Shown piece by piece: positions 12,527-22,460 of a DNA stretch of 64,000 nucleotides; position 1 is the stretch's first letter, and the number at the start of each line of letters is the position of its first letter. The translations under genes and the position numbers were made by a program. The notes beneath the pieces are model-generated. The model made no database searches. It saw nothing but the letters and a program-made list of their open reading frames with translations, and was not told where the DNA came from. This DNA comes from Chimonanthus salicifolius (Eukaryota > Streptophyta > Magnoliopsida > Laurales > Calycanthaceae): contig CM023540.1 of the NCBI GenBank assembly GCA_013350335.1, positions 23,663,175 to 23,727,174 on the forward strand. Direction: 5' to 3'.

Positions 12527-12697
12527 TATTGTTTTTTAGGACTTTTGCATTCACATCCTTTTTAAGGATTTACATCAATAGGCTCAAGGCAAATCCTATC
12601 ACAATTGCTTTTGTAGCTTGTCTCTAATCTTTTTATACTGTTAACTGCACATATCAAGTAATTCATTATATATTTGGGCTCTGTTTGGAAAGATAAT

Positions 12698-12907
12698 TGT
12701 TGGAATATATTTAGAGTTCTAATATTAATAGAGTTATTGTGTGATTAGGAGTCTAAGTTGGGCTTACCTCTAATTAAGAGGTGTATTTGATTTATAGTTA
12801 GTTAAGAGTTACAGTTTGAGTGTGATAGTCCTAAGGTCGGCTAGAGGCTATAAATACACGTAACAACATAGGGAATTGATATAATACATAGATTTATCTT
12901 TTCTACA
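12698..12907 (+). repeat. 5' LTR of the non-autonomous element
   Basis: 210 bp, TG...CA ends. It contains a TATA box GGCTATAAATACA at about 12846-12858, placing transcription start inside the LTR. It is immediately followed by the tRNA-Met-type primer-binding site. Confidence 0.9.
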
Positions 12908-13564
12908 TGGTATCAGTCAAAATTAGATCATGGTGGACCTTCCCTAAACAGTTTTTTTTTTCTTCTCTCACTTTGCTAGTGGAGATTCATCGGCTGAGGG
13001 AGGGAGGGAGAGAGAGACATCACGGCGAAATCTCGTGTTTGCAGTTGTTGCTGCTGTTCTGCCATCTTCACCATCACCGAAAGGGGGAGAGATCTTTAGC
13101 AATAGTGTTCATGGAGATCTACAGAGAAATTAAAGTTTGTTTGCTGCTGCGTGTTTCTCAATTTTTTTTTTGCCAAGATCTTGTCTCTGCGCTGCATCCA
13201 TCAGCGCAGATCTGATCCACCTCAAGCGGCAACACCTACGAGTGCCCACAGACTTGTCTCGGTCTCTCTCATCTTCCAGCGAAGAGTAGAGATCAGGCAT
13301 CCTCCATCGCTGATTCGTGAGTTTTTGCCAGATTTGCATATTAGATTGAGGCGACTTCTTCTGTATCAGATCGGCAACACTCACCTTGCTTCCGACCGAT
13401 GGTGTCCTGATCTGCAGTTGCTTCCATGTCTGGGCTCTCCTGCATGCTGCCTCCAGTTCCTCCCTTGAGTTGTTGCTGCTGTTTTTCACTTCTTGTTGCC
13501 CTTTGCACATCTCAAACGGTGGTGTTTTGGAAAAGAATGGAAAATTGCTTCTGGGAAAGGCTAC

Positions 13565-13775
13565 GATTTGAAAGGAGAGAAAGGCTTTTCTCTCTCCTCT
13601 TTGTAGTGGTTTGAAGTACCTGCTCTCGATTTCTGAAACGATTTGAAAAGAGAGAAAGGCTTTTCTCTCTCCTCTTTGTGGTGGTTTGAAGTGCCTGCTC
13701 TCGATTTCTGAAACGATTTGAAAAGAGAGAGGCTTTTCTCTCTCCTCTTTGTGGTGGTTTGAAGGACCAATTTTG
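13565..13775. repeat. Three 75-bp tandem repeats with internal hairpin
   Basis: Units begin GATTTGAAA at 13565, 13640 and 13715; the third is partial. Each holds a palindrome-like AGAGAAAGGCTTTTCTCTCT that could fold into a stem. As 75 is a multiple of three, the minus strand stays open and yields a repetitive peptide, which I do not regard as a gene. Confidence 0.8.
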
Positions 13776-14439
13776 GAGTGAAGGTTTTTTTTTGGAAAGA
13801 AACAGTGAGAATTACTCTCTGCATGGTGAAAGAATAAGTTAAAAATAAAGTTTTTTTACTCAATGCCTTAGTCTCCTTCAGATCTGATCACAGATCTGAA
13901 GCAGTTCGGTGCGCCCCTTTGCTGCCTTCGCCTGAGAAGCTTACACCCTTCGCTACCACGCCTCTACTGCACCGAATCAAGATTTTTTGTTTTGTTACTC
14001 GAGCAGGACATACAAATCAAGGCTCTCTTCGCAGCCACCGTTTCTTGATTGCTTTCAGCCTGCAAGTTTAGGTTTCATCTTGCTGTCAACAAGTCTATCA
14101 GTGGATGTTTATGCTCCACTCGTCTCAGGTCTACATCCTGACTCAAGAAGATCTTAGTGTTCTCAAAATGTTTTTGTTGTTTCTTCTTGCCACAATTTGT
14201 GCAATTTGTGCCAAGAAGAAAGGGGGAGAGCTGAAGTAAGGGACACACATGTCCCTTCTCCTCCTACTCAGCTGCCTTTCGAGCAGCCTTGTTTTGCTGT
14301 TTCTCCAATATGAGATAGCCTCTTTAGCCGAAGAAAGGGACGCAACTTGCCCTTCGTTCGGGCACGCCTTGTTTTGTCATTTTTCGAAAATGAGACTGCA
14401 TGTTTTGGACACACGTCCATTTATTTGGAGGACTGATTC

Positions 14440-14750
14440 GTCCCCAACCTTTGTTGGCCTTCATGGCTACACCTTTGCTAACCTTTCATGGTTACAATTT
14501 TTTGCTGGCCTTTTATGGCTACAGCGTCATTTGTTGGCCTTTTATGGCTACAGCGTCATTTGCTGGCCTTTCATGGCTACAGCCCCATTTGCTGGCCTTT
14601 CATTGTTACAGCCTCATTTGCTTGCTTTTTATGGCTATAGCCCTATTTACTTGTCTTTATAACTTCAGCCTTTATTTGCTGGTCTTTATGACTTCAGCCT
14701 TTATTTGCTGGCCTTTATGACTACAACTATTGTTCGCTGGCCTTTACGAT
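14440..14750. repeat. About ten degenerate 29-30-bp tandem repeats
   Basis: The unit is close to TTTGCTGGCCTTTTATGGC followed by TACAGC plus a few variable bases. It diverges progressively toward the 3' side, where TATGGCTAC becomes TATGACTTC. Because of the period, two plus-strand frames stay open (14249-14662, 14400-14720); the peptides are repeat by-products. Confidence 0.8.
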
Positions 14751-15113
14751 CTGATTGATCGATGTGATGGCTTCAGCCCCTTGTTTTTCAGGCCATTCGT
14801 CTCCTGCATTTGTCGCATATTGCGATCGTTGTTTGCTGGACAATTGTCTTATGGCCACTGTCGTCGTCCAAACCTCTTTCTCTATTTCAGGCCGCCATTG
14901 TTGTTCGCCGCCTGTCATTTTATAGCTAAACAACGCTTCCACATAAACACATATTTGCATCCAGTCAACGCCTGTCTCTTCAACAACTTTTGCAGCCAAT
15001 CAGTTTGCTAGCACAAATCTTCGTGGTCAGTCGGTGTGTTACTTTTGCAATTCACCTGCCATTTCTTGATGCTCCAAGTTTCGCGTTCATCCACACTTCA
15101 GCTTGCGGGGGTG

Positions 15114-15323
15114 TGTTGGAATATATTTAGAGTTCTAATATTAATAGAGTTATTTTGTGATTAGGAGTCTAAGTTGGGCTTACCTCTAATTAAGAGGTGT
15201 ATTTGATTTATAGTTAGTTAAGAGTTACAGTTTGAGTGTGATAGCCCTAGGGTCGGTTAGAGGCTATAAATACATGTAATAGTATAGGGAATTGATATAA
15301 TACATAGATTTATCTTTTCTACA
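15114..15323 (+). repeat. 3' LTR of the non-autonomous element
   Basis: A 210-bp copy of the 5' LTR with about eight substitutions and no indels. It is followed directly by the target duplication ATAAT. Confidence 0.9.
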
Positions 15324-16528
15324 ATAATAGATCTGGAAATGGAGTAGAATGGGATAGAATTAGCCATTTCTTGTAGTTCTATCAGAGGTAATGTTACAGT
15401 CAATAATTATGGGCAGCATTTATTTCAGCAAACATAGTTGGTTTCCAGACTTTCATGCATTTTCATATTTTCTTTCAGTGTAAATGTGAGGACCACTTCA
15501 ACAGCACGGAACCGGTATCTGGTGGTTTGTTTGAGGATCTAAACAATTCACAGAATGTTCCTGTTCCTTAGCTGATACTTCCGGAGTTACTGAGATTAAG
15601 GAGGAACAAAGATAAACTTACATCTTACCTCTCATTGAATCAAAATTGGTCACTTCATCTTTCTGAGTTGCAAACATCAATGTGTTGGGACGCAATCATC
15701 GATGGATTGAAAGACATACCGATATTCATAATCGTCAGAAACTATGCTCTAGGTCCATATATTGCGAAAATGGTTCAATTTGATGTAGTCTTTTTAACAT
15801 TAAATCAAGTTGCAGAATTTTGTTTGGTTGAATCATCTGGTCCATGAGCTTTGCAACCACAGATCCATCCACAGAAAACTTTAGTTTTTAGTAATTGGAC
15901 CATGGCTCAGTTGACTGGCAAAGGTGTGGTTTCAGTTGCTCCAAGAACCATTCATCGATCCCGACTCTTGATAGGGTGGGCCATATGTTTATGGTCGATG
16001 AGTAGAAATTTCCAATATTATAATGTCATAGCCATCCAACCTTCTTATTCTGTTGAAATGTGGGCATTCCTTGCCTTATAAGGAGGGCTGCAACTCGGGT
16101 CGGACGGGTCGGATTTCTTAAAACCCAACCTGGCTTGAGCTTGGGCTTGGTTGTCTGGCTAACTTGAGGTTGGATTTAAGCTTATCCATTTCTACAACAC
16201 GTGCCACAAGCTTCTTCGGTTGGACCGGAATCCGGAATGAGAACAATAGAAACGACTGTGACCTACAATCAATTGTGTGGGTTCCAAAATTAACCAAATT
16301 AAACGAGTGAAAACTTTCCATTTGGAATCTTATTAGGTCCAATTTCCAAACTTCAATATGCAATTCAATGGGATAGACTGAGCAACCATATGAACAAAAT
16401 ACATCTCAATTCTGATAATAATCAGAGCAGCATGAATGATACATATCAACAGCTTGAATACAATTCTAAATCTCAAAGAAGGAAAAAAAAACAAATCGAA
16501 TTCATGCAATTGCCACGTCTATTGTAAC
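15324..16528. other. Intergenic DNA between the two LTR elements
   Basis: No recognisable exon. Short ORFs (15635-15847, 15851-16081, 16118-16363) have no domain that I recognise. Before the copia insertion, the last part of this stretch would have been the 3' flank of the small minus-strand gene now at 22131-22385. Confidence 0.5.
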
Positions 16529-16725
16529 TGTTGGCGTGAGTTGTCATTACAGTAATTATAGGAGGAGACTTGATTGTAAATCCCTGAAAATAAGGGTCAA
16601 TCGTGATTCTAGCTATCCTATCCATAAATAGAAATTCCTATGTATATAAATACCTCTAACTCTGTGTAAAGAAATACAAGGAAAATATACAGGAAAAATA
16701 TTTTATTTTTCTATGACTTTTGACA
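16529..16725 (+). repeat. 5' LTR of the copia element
   Basis: 197 bp. It contains a TATA box, TATATAAATACC, at about 16644-16655, expected to drive the genomic transcript. No difference from the 3' LTR was found by eye. Confidence 0.95.
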
Positions 16726-16741
16726 TGGTATCAGAGCCAGG
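16726..16741 (+). other. Primer-binding site of the copia element
   Basis: TGGTATCAGAGCCAGG directly follows the 5' LTR. TGGTATCAGAGC is the standard plant copia site that pairs with the 3' end of initiator tRNA-Met to prime minus-strand DNA synthesis. Confidence 0.92.
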
Positions 16742-17494
16742 TTCGATCTCCTCTCGTAGGAATCGATATTTTTTTTTTCCGGTGAGACGGAATTTATTTT
16801 TATTTATTTTTATTTTTCTTCTTCCCTTCCTTTCCTCTTCCCGTGTCTGGAAGAGGATCGTTGGGTTGTTTGGGCCTGATCTCGACGGGTATCCCCTTCC
16901 CGGCTGGCCGGATCGTGACTTTCCGATCTGGTTTGTCGCCGTCAGCAGTTCTGCTCGGCCGATTCCCATCGCGGATCCCCTACTTCCGCTCGCTGTCACT
17001 GCTCCTTCCGCCCCGCTCTGATCTCGGCTCGTCTTCTTCTTCAAGATCTCCGGCCTCTTCCCGTCGCTGGACTGCCATCTCCGCCATCACGGACCTCTGC
17101 CAGTGCTGCTGTAGCCAGTTCCCACTCGCCCGGTTCTTTTTTTTGTTTTGCTCAGATCTGCATCGGTATTTTCCGATCCCAGATCTGCGTTCTGCAGTCA
17201 GCCGCAGCATCTCTCTCCGACGGCAGTTCTCCCGATCGTCGTTCTGCTGGTTGCTGCCCCTTTCTCACAGCTTTGTGGCCGCCGGTTTACTCCGATTTTT
17301 GCAGCCCTCTTTCCTGCCGATCTCTCTCCGGCCGCGTTTCCAGCAGTCCACTCGCGGCCCACATCGACGCCTCGCCGGTCTCCAGGCCACTCCATCTCGC
17401 CTTGCTTCCACATTCCGATTTGCTGCTGCTCTCTGTCGTATCTGATCTGCCCCTGCAGATTTGCCGACGGTGATCTTGGAGTAACCTCCTTCCA
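16742..17494 (+). other. Long pyrimidine-rich leader of the copia element
   Basis: About 750 nt of untranslated leader separates the primer-binding site from the gag start. It is GC- and pyrimidine-rich compared with the host DNA and would hold packaging and dimerisation signals. Overlapping Ser/Pro/Arg-rich frames on both strands are compositional; none has a recognisable domain. Confidence 0.6.
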
Positions 17495-20400
17495 ATGGCC
17501 GAACACGACAAGCCCATCGACTCCACTGCCATTATCGCCGAATTAACAACTCGGATGACTGAAGTCTTGAATACATCTTCGGCCCCTACCCAGACCCATG
17601 ATGGTGGTGTTGCTGCTCCTATTGGCATCAAATTGGACGGTCACAATTACGCTCTTTGGTCTCAAGTTGTTGAGATGTACATCTCCGGCAAAGACAAGTT
17701 GGGACTCATTAACGGCGATATCGTCCAACCTCCACCAACCGACCCCTCCTTCCGCAAATGGCGCACAGACAACGCCATTGTCAAGGGATGGCTGATTAAC
17801 TCAATGGACCCATCACTAATCGGCAACTTCATTCGGTTTCCGACTGCAAAACAAGTATGGGATTCCATTGCTACTACCTATTTTGACGGCAGCGATACAT
17901 CTCAGGTGTATGACCTCCGGCGGCGTGTGACCCGTCTGAAACAGGCGGATGGCTCTCTTGAGAAATATTTCACTTCTCTCCAAGGGTTATGGCGCGAGAT
18001 TGATTTTCGTCGTCCAAACCCAATGGAATGTGTTGCTGATATTCAGCACTACAATGACATGCTTCAGGAAGACCGTGTGTATGCCTTCTTGGATGGCCTT
18101 GATGATAGACTTGATAACACTCGCAGCGACATATTACAGATGCGGCCGTTTCCTTCCATCGAACTCGCTTATGCTCATGTTCGCCGGGAAGCTGTCCGGC
18201 AAGCTGTTATGATTACTGGTGGCTCCACCGATACTCCTGGCGCAGTTCTGGCCTCAAAAGGGTTCAAGACCGGACAATCCACATCATCTTCTACCCGGTC
18301 TCTCTCTCTCGGCACTGGGAAGCCAGGTAACTTTGCAAAGTCACGATCCTCTTCCTCTGATGGTACCAAGTGCTCTCACTGCGGTAATCTGAAACATACC
18401 CGCGAGAATTGCTTCAAACTACACGGATACCCTGACTGGTGGAATGACCTTCAGGCCCGCAAACGCCGTGATCCTCTTGATGGCAGAGCAGGTCAGGTTT
18501 CCGTCGCTGCAGCCGAGTCCAGTCTCTCTCTCTCTCCCCATGTGGAGACCGCCACGAATGATTTACCAACTACAGATCCAGGTAACTTTGGTACCGCTCT
18601 TTGTAGTTCGTATCCAGATGGTGATCACTGTTCTTGGATCCTTGACTCGGGCGCTACCGACCACATGACATTCGATGCCATTGATTTCTTCCAAACTTCC
18701 CCACCTCGGCGCACCTGCATTGCTAATGCCAATGGGGCCCTATCTCCGGTTACAGGAGCTGGCACTGTGAAATTGTCACCAAATTTATCATTATCTCATA
18801 CTTTGCATGTTCCCTCTCTTTCCCATAAACTGCTCTCTGTAAGCCAAGTTACTGCCGCCCTGAACTGTGTTGTACTGATGTACTCTACCTTTTGTTTACT
18901 TCAGGATATTCTTACCAAGGAGATCATTGGGCGTGGTACTAAGCGGGGGGGGCTCTATTACATGGACGATTTCAGTATGAGCCGCGCACATCACATGCAT
19001 CCTCCAGTTGACAAGAATGAGCGGCAGATTTGGCTTTGGCATCGTCGGTTAGGACACCCGTCCTTTGGTTATCTGAAGTATTTGTTTCCTAGTTTATTCT
19101 CCAAGCTTTCAGTAGTTGACTTCAAATGTGAAACTTGCATTCTTGCTAAAAGCCATCGAGCTACTTATCCTTCAAGTATGAATAAAAGTGTTGTTCCTTT
19201 TGCTTTGATTCACTCCGATGTCTGGGGTCCTTCCCCCATTTCTACCATATCTGGTCACCGCTGGTTTGTGATTTTTGTCGATGACTGTACTCGCATGACT
19301 TGGCTCTACTTGCTAAAACATAAAGACGAAGTACTGACTACATTTCAGTCCTTCCACACTATGGTTCAAACCCAGTTCTCAGCTAAGATTCAGATTCTTA
19401 GATCAGATAATGGTGGAGAGTATGTAAACCACCAGTTTCATACCTACTTTCAGCATCATGGTCTTATCCATGAAACCTCTTGCCCACAGACTCCTCAGCA
19501 GAATGGTGTTGCTGAGAGAAAGAACCGCCATATCCTTGAAACTGCCCGGGCTATCTTACTTGGCGCCCATGTGCCTAGTCAACATTGGACTGATGCCGTT
19601 GCTACGGCTGTGCATCTCCTCAATCGGATGCCTTCCAAAGTCTTGACTTTCAAGTCTCCGTTACACGCACTGTCGACATATGTTCCCTTACCTACGATGT
19701 TATTGCTTCCTCCTCGGATCTTTGGTTGTGTCGCCTTTGTCCACCTTCATAAGAACCAGCGCACGAAGCTTGATCCTTGTGCCATTCGCTGTCTCTTCTT
19801 GGGATATGCCGTCCATCAAAAAGGGTATCGGTGCTATGATCCAGCCTCCAAACGCACTTATGTGACTATGGATGTCACCTTTTTGGAGTCTGAGACTTTC
19901 TTCTCTTCCTCATTACCCAATTCTCCTCGTCAGGGGGAGATCAGGGATGACGAGCCAAATTGGCTACGCTTTGACTGGCCGAGATTTAATGACACCGACA
20001 TCAACATTGGGGAACCTGATACAGAACCAAATGTGTCTTCAGAAACGGAGAAAGGTTCCAAAGCAATATCTACATCACCTGAAGCTGAAATAGAAACCCC
20101 CTCCAACTCCTCAGTACCCGACGACCCATCTCCTGAGAATATCCCCGAGGTAAACTCTCCTACTATATCTTCAAACTCTAATGATATAGATATCCATGTT
20201 GGCTATACTTTACCTTTCAGGCATAATCGTGGCAAACCACCAAGTAGATATTCTCCAGATATTGGAGAACGAAGCTCAAAGTATCCAATTGCCAACTATG
20301 TGTCTACAAAAAGGCTTTCTGAACCACTCAAGACATTTGTGCATGAACTCTCCTCGTGCCATGTTCCTACCAATGTCACTGAAGCTCTGACACATCCTAA

Positions 20401-21901
20401 GTGGACCCAGGCTGTAAAGGAAGAAATGGAGGCACTGCAGAAAAATGAAACATGGACTCTTGTTCCCTTGCCCAAAGGAAAGAAGACGGTGGGGTGTAAA
20501 TGGGTGTTCTCCATTAAACATAAAGCAGATGGTTCGATTGACCGATACAAAGCAAGACTAGTAGCAAAAGGTTACACCCAGACATATGGTGTAGACTACC
20601 AAGAGACCTTCTCGCCAGTAGCAAAATTGAACTCGGTTAGAGTGTTGTTATCTCTTGCAGCAAACCGTGATTGGCCATTGCATCAGTTTGATGTAAAAAA
20701 TGCCTTTCTCCATGGTGATTTGGAAGAGGAGGTCTACATGAATGTTCCACCAGGCTACACAGCAACTTCCGAAGTTGAAGTGGTATGCAAATTACAACGA
20801 GCTTTGTATGGCTTGAAACAATCACCTAGAGCATGGTTCGGGCGATTCAGCTTGGCAATGAAGAAATATGGCTATCAACAAAGTAACGCAGATCATACAC
20901 TATTCTTAAAGCATCAACAGGGCAAGGTCACGGCCTTAATAATCTATGTAGATGACATGATTATTACGGGAGATGATCCAGAAGAAATATCAAGGCTTCA
21001 AGACCATTTGGCGACTGAATTTGAAATGAAGAATCTGGGAGGGCTCAAATATTTTCTGGGAATTGAGGTTGCTAGATCAAGGCAAGGTATATTCCTCTCC
21101 CAAAGAAAATATATCCTAGACTTTCTATCAGAGGTGGGACTACTAGAATGCAAGCCTGCAGACACACCAATTGTCCAAAACCACAAACTGGGAGTATATC
21201 CAGACCAAGTGCCGACAAACAAAGAAAGATACCAGAGATTAGTTGGTAAACTTATCTATCTCTCACACACTCGCCCAGACATTGCTTATGCGGTAAGTGT
21301 AGTAAGTCAATTTATGCATTGTCCGAGTGAGGATCACATGGATGCGGTACTCAGAATTCTTCACTACTTGAAGTCATCCCCAGGAAAAGGGCTTATGTTC
21401 TCAAAAAATAATCACCTCAAAGTCGAGGGGTATACAGATGCAGATTGGGCAGGAAATATATCAGATCGAAAATCCACCTCAGGGTACTTCATGTTTGTTG
21501 GCGGGAACCTTGTGACATGGAGAAGTAAGAAACAAAATGTGGTGGCTTTGTCAAGTGCTGAAGCTGAGTTCCGTGGGATGGCTAAAGGTCTTTGTGAGCT
21601 TCTCTGGCTTAAAAGATTATTAACAGAAATTGGTTTTGCCCCATGTTGTGAGATAGACCTGTTCTGTGACAACAAGGCCGCCATTGATATCTCACACAAT
21701 CCTGTCCAACATGATCGGACCAAACACGTGGAGGTGGATCGACATTTCATCAAGCAAAATCTTGAGAACAAGACAATCAGATTTCCTTTTGTTAAGTCTG
21801 AAGACCAATTGGCAGATGTACTCACAAAAGCTATATGCAGCAAGAATTTTTACAACTCACTTGACAAGTTGGGTATGAGAGACCTGTATGCACCAACTTG
21901 A
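17495..21901 (+). CDS. Copia gag-pol polyprotein, intact, 1468 aa
   Basis: One frame encodes all proteins for reverse transcription and integration. Gag occupies roughly residues 40-290, with a UBN2-like core (HNYALWSQ, LINSM, VWDSI) and the CCHC knuckle CSHCGNLKHTRENC from residue 293. The protease signature is DSGA at 384-387. Integrase has its HHCC zinc finger from about 516 (HRRLGHP ... CETC) and the catalytic triad D575, D638, E674, an exact D-D(35)-E. Reverse transcriptase shows Asp1066 in FDVKNAFLHG and YVDD at 1151-1154. RNase H shows Asp1315 in YTDADWAG, then SSAEAEF and DNKAAI. Integrase before reverse transcriptase defines copia. Length is typical. Start is the first ATG after the leader, in context CCAATGGCC. 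No premature stop or missing catalytic residue was found. Confidence 0.96.
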   Translation: MAEHDKPIDSTAIIAELTTRMTEVLNTSSAPTQTHDGGVAAPIGIKLDGHNYALWSQVVEMYISGKDKLGLINGDIVQPPPTDPSFRKWRTDNAIVKGWLINSMDPSLIGNFIRFPTAKQVWDSIATTYFDGSDTSQVYDLRRRVTRLKQADGSLEKYFTSLQGLWREIDFRRPNPMECVADIQHYNDMLQEDRVYAFLDGLDDRLDNTRSDILQMRPFPSIELAYAHVRREAVRQAVMITGGSTDTPGAVLASKGFKTGQSTSSSTRSLSLGTGKPGNFAKSRSSSSDGTKCSHCGNLKHTRENCFKLHGYPDWWNDLQARKRRDPLDGRAGQVSVAAAESSLSLSPHVETATNDLPTTDPGNFGTALCSSYPDGDHCSWILDSGATDHMTFDAIDFFQTSPPRRTCIANANGALSPVTGAGTVKLSPNLSLSHTLHVPSLSHKLLSVSQVTAALNCVVLMYSTFCLLQDILTKEIIGRGTKRGGLYYMDDFSMSRAHHMHPPVDKNERQIWLWHRRLGHPSFGYLKYLFPSLFSKLSVVDFKCETCILAKSHRATYPSSMNKSVVPFALIHSDVWGPSPISTISGHRWFVIFVDDCTRMTWLYLLKHKDEVLTTFQSFHTMVQTQFSAKIQILRSDNGGEYVNHQFHTYFQHHGLIHETSCPQTPQQNGVAERKNRHILETARAILLGAHVPSQHWTDAVATAVHLLNRMPSKVLTFKSPLHALSTYVPLPTMLLLPPRIFGCVAFVHLHKNQRTKLDPCAIRCLFLGYAVHQKGYRCYDPASKRTYVTMDVTFLESETFFSSSLPNSPRQGEIRDDEPNWLRFDWPRFNDTDINIGEPDTEPNVSSETEKGSKAISTSPEAEIETPSNSSVPDDPSPENIPEVNSPTISSNSNDIDIHVGYTLPFRHNRGKPPSRYSPDIGERSSKYPIANYVSTKRLSEPLKTFVHELSSCHVPTNVTEALTHPKWTQAVKEEMEALQKNETWTLVPLPKGKKTVGCKWVFSIKHKADGSIDRYKARLVAKGYTQTYGVDYQETFSPVAKLNSVRVLLSLAANRDWPLHQFDVKNAFLHGDLEEEVYMNVPPGYTATSEVEVVCKLQRALYGLKQSPRAWFGRFSLAMKKYGYQQSNADHTLFLKHQQGKVTALIIYVDDMIITGDDPEEISRLQDHLATEFEMKNLGGLKYFLGIEVARSRQGIFLSQRKYILDFLSEVGLLECKPADTPIVQNHKLGVYPDQVPTNKERYQRLVGKLIYLSHTRPDIAYAVSVVSQFMHCPSEDHMDAVLRILHYLKSSPGKGLMFSKNNHLKVEGYTDADWAGNISDRKSTSGYFMFVGGNLVTWRSKKQNVVALSSAEAEFRGMAKGLCELLWLKRLLTEIGFAPCCEIDLFCDNKAAIDISHNPVQHDRTKHVEVDRHFIKQNLENKTIRFPFVKSEDQLADVLTKAICSKNFYNSLDKLGMRDLYAPT

Positions 21902-21908
21902 GGGGGAG

Positions 21909-22105
21909 TGTTGGCGTGAGTTGTCATTACAGTAATTATAGGAGGAGACTTGATTGTAAATCCCTGAAAATAAGGGTCAATCGTGATTCTAGCTATCCTA
22001 TCCATAAATAGAAATTCCTATGTATATAAATACCTCTAACTCTGTGTAAAGAAATACAAGGAAAATATACAGGAAAAATATTTTATTTTTCTATGACTTT
22101 TGACA
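21909..22105 (+). repeat. 3' LTR of the copia element
   Basis: A 197-bp direct copy of the 5' LTR, preceded by the polypurine tract AGGGGGAG and followed by the duplicated target GTAAC. It ends 25 bp before the stop codon of the small gene on the opposite strand. Confidence 0.95.
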
Positions 22106-22130
22106 GTAACTACATCTCTGCATCTACCCA

Positions 22131-22385
22131 TCAACATCTCTGCCTATCCTCTGAAACTCTCACCGGCGGCGAAGGCTCACCAATGAGCGGCAAGTCGGAA
22201 ATGGCAGCAAGAACCCGACGGGCGGTGGCCGACCGGCCACTTTTGAGATTAGATGATCTCACATGGGTGGAGAAGATGTCTGATGAATTTGAGAGGATGA
22301 AATACACCAGAGCTTGAACAAGAATGAAAATACCACCCTTCATCAGAATTTCCTCTATGCCATTAGACAAGTCATCCAACACCAT
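22131..22385 (-). CDS. Small plant protein with one hydrophobic segment, 84 aa
   Basis: A single-exon frame on the minus strand. Residues 17-35 (GGIFILVQALVYFILSNSS) form a hydrophobic stretch long enough for one membrane span or a membrane anchor. They are followed by a basic Ser/Arg part (RSATARRVLAAISDLP) and a hydrophilic tail. From memory it resembles a family of roughly 80-130-residue plant proteins, some labelled Avr9/Cf-9 rapidly elicited, with a LVQALVYLIL core and an arginine-rich segment; the function is not established. Support for a real gene is a TATA-like element 76-88 bp upstream, GC-richer base composition than the flanks, and the start in context TCATGG. The copia insertion begins 20 bp beyond the stop, so the gene has acquired antisense copia sequence as its 3' flank. 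Confidence 0.6.
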   Translation of the reverse strand: MVLDDLSNGIEEILMKGGIFILVQALVYFILSNSSDIFSTHVRSSNLKSGRSATARRVLAAISDLPLIGEPSPPVRVSEDRQRC

Positions 22386-22460
22386 GACTACTGTAGTAAA
22401 GGAGGAACTGAGAATTCAAGAAAATGTAGTAATATTTTCCCTCCCTTCTTCTCTTTGTAT

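Larger units (their letters stand above)
12698..15323 (+). mobile_element. Non-autonomous LTR retrotransposon (2.6 kb)
   Basis: Two 210-bp direct LTRs (12698-12907 and 15114-15323), each starting TGTTGG and ending CTACA, enclose 2.2 kb. The 5-bp target duplication ATAAT is exact (12693-12697, 15324-15328). A primer-binding site starts TGGTATCAG at 12908, and a purine-rich tract with GCGGGGGTG precedes the 3' LTR. I count about 8 mismatches between the LTRs, so about 96% identity. The interior has no gag, protease, integrase or reverse transcriptase; it is occupied by two tandem arrays listed separately. It must depend on enzymes from another element. It lies about 600 bp beyond the kinase stop codon in the same orientation. 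Confidence 0.9.
16529..22105 (+). mobile_element. Complete Ty1-copia retrotransposon, likely very young
   Basis: A 5577-bp element with 197-bp LTRs (16529-16725, 21909-22105) that I read as identical. Both have TG...CA ends and the element is flanked by the exact 5-bp target duplication GTAAC (16524-16528, 22106-22110). The primer-binding site TGGTATCAGAGCCAGG begins at 16726, complementary to initiator tRNA-Met. The polypurine tract AGGGGGAG (21901-21908) overlaps the stop codon of the gag-pol frame. The single long frame has the copia order gag, protease, integrase, reverse transcriptase, RNase H. Identical LTRs, an uninterrupted frame and a perfect target duplication point to recent, possibly still competent, transposition. 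Lineage within copia was not determined. Confidence 0.97.

Noticed and set aside
13561..13863. Minus-strand ORF with repeated FKSFQKSRAGTSNH peptide
   Set aside because: The frame stays open only because the DNA repeat is 75 bp; it lies inside the non-autonomous LTR element.
15481..15573. Alternative last exon of the kinase beyond the LTR element
   Set aside because: An acceptor-like TTTCAG and a 30-codon frame exist at 15481. Joining from the only good donor in exon 11 (after 12075) gives an immediate stop, and the normal stop at 12099 closes the frame properly.
16843..17445. 200-codon plus-strand ORF before gag
   Set aside because: It sits in the copia leader, is Ser/Arg/Pro-rich on account of base composition, and overlaps several equally open frames on both strands.
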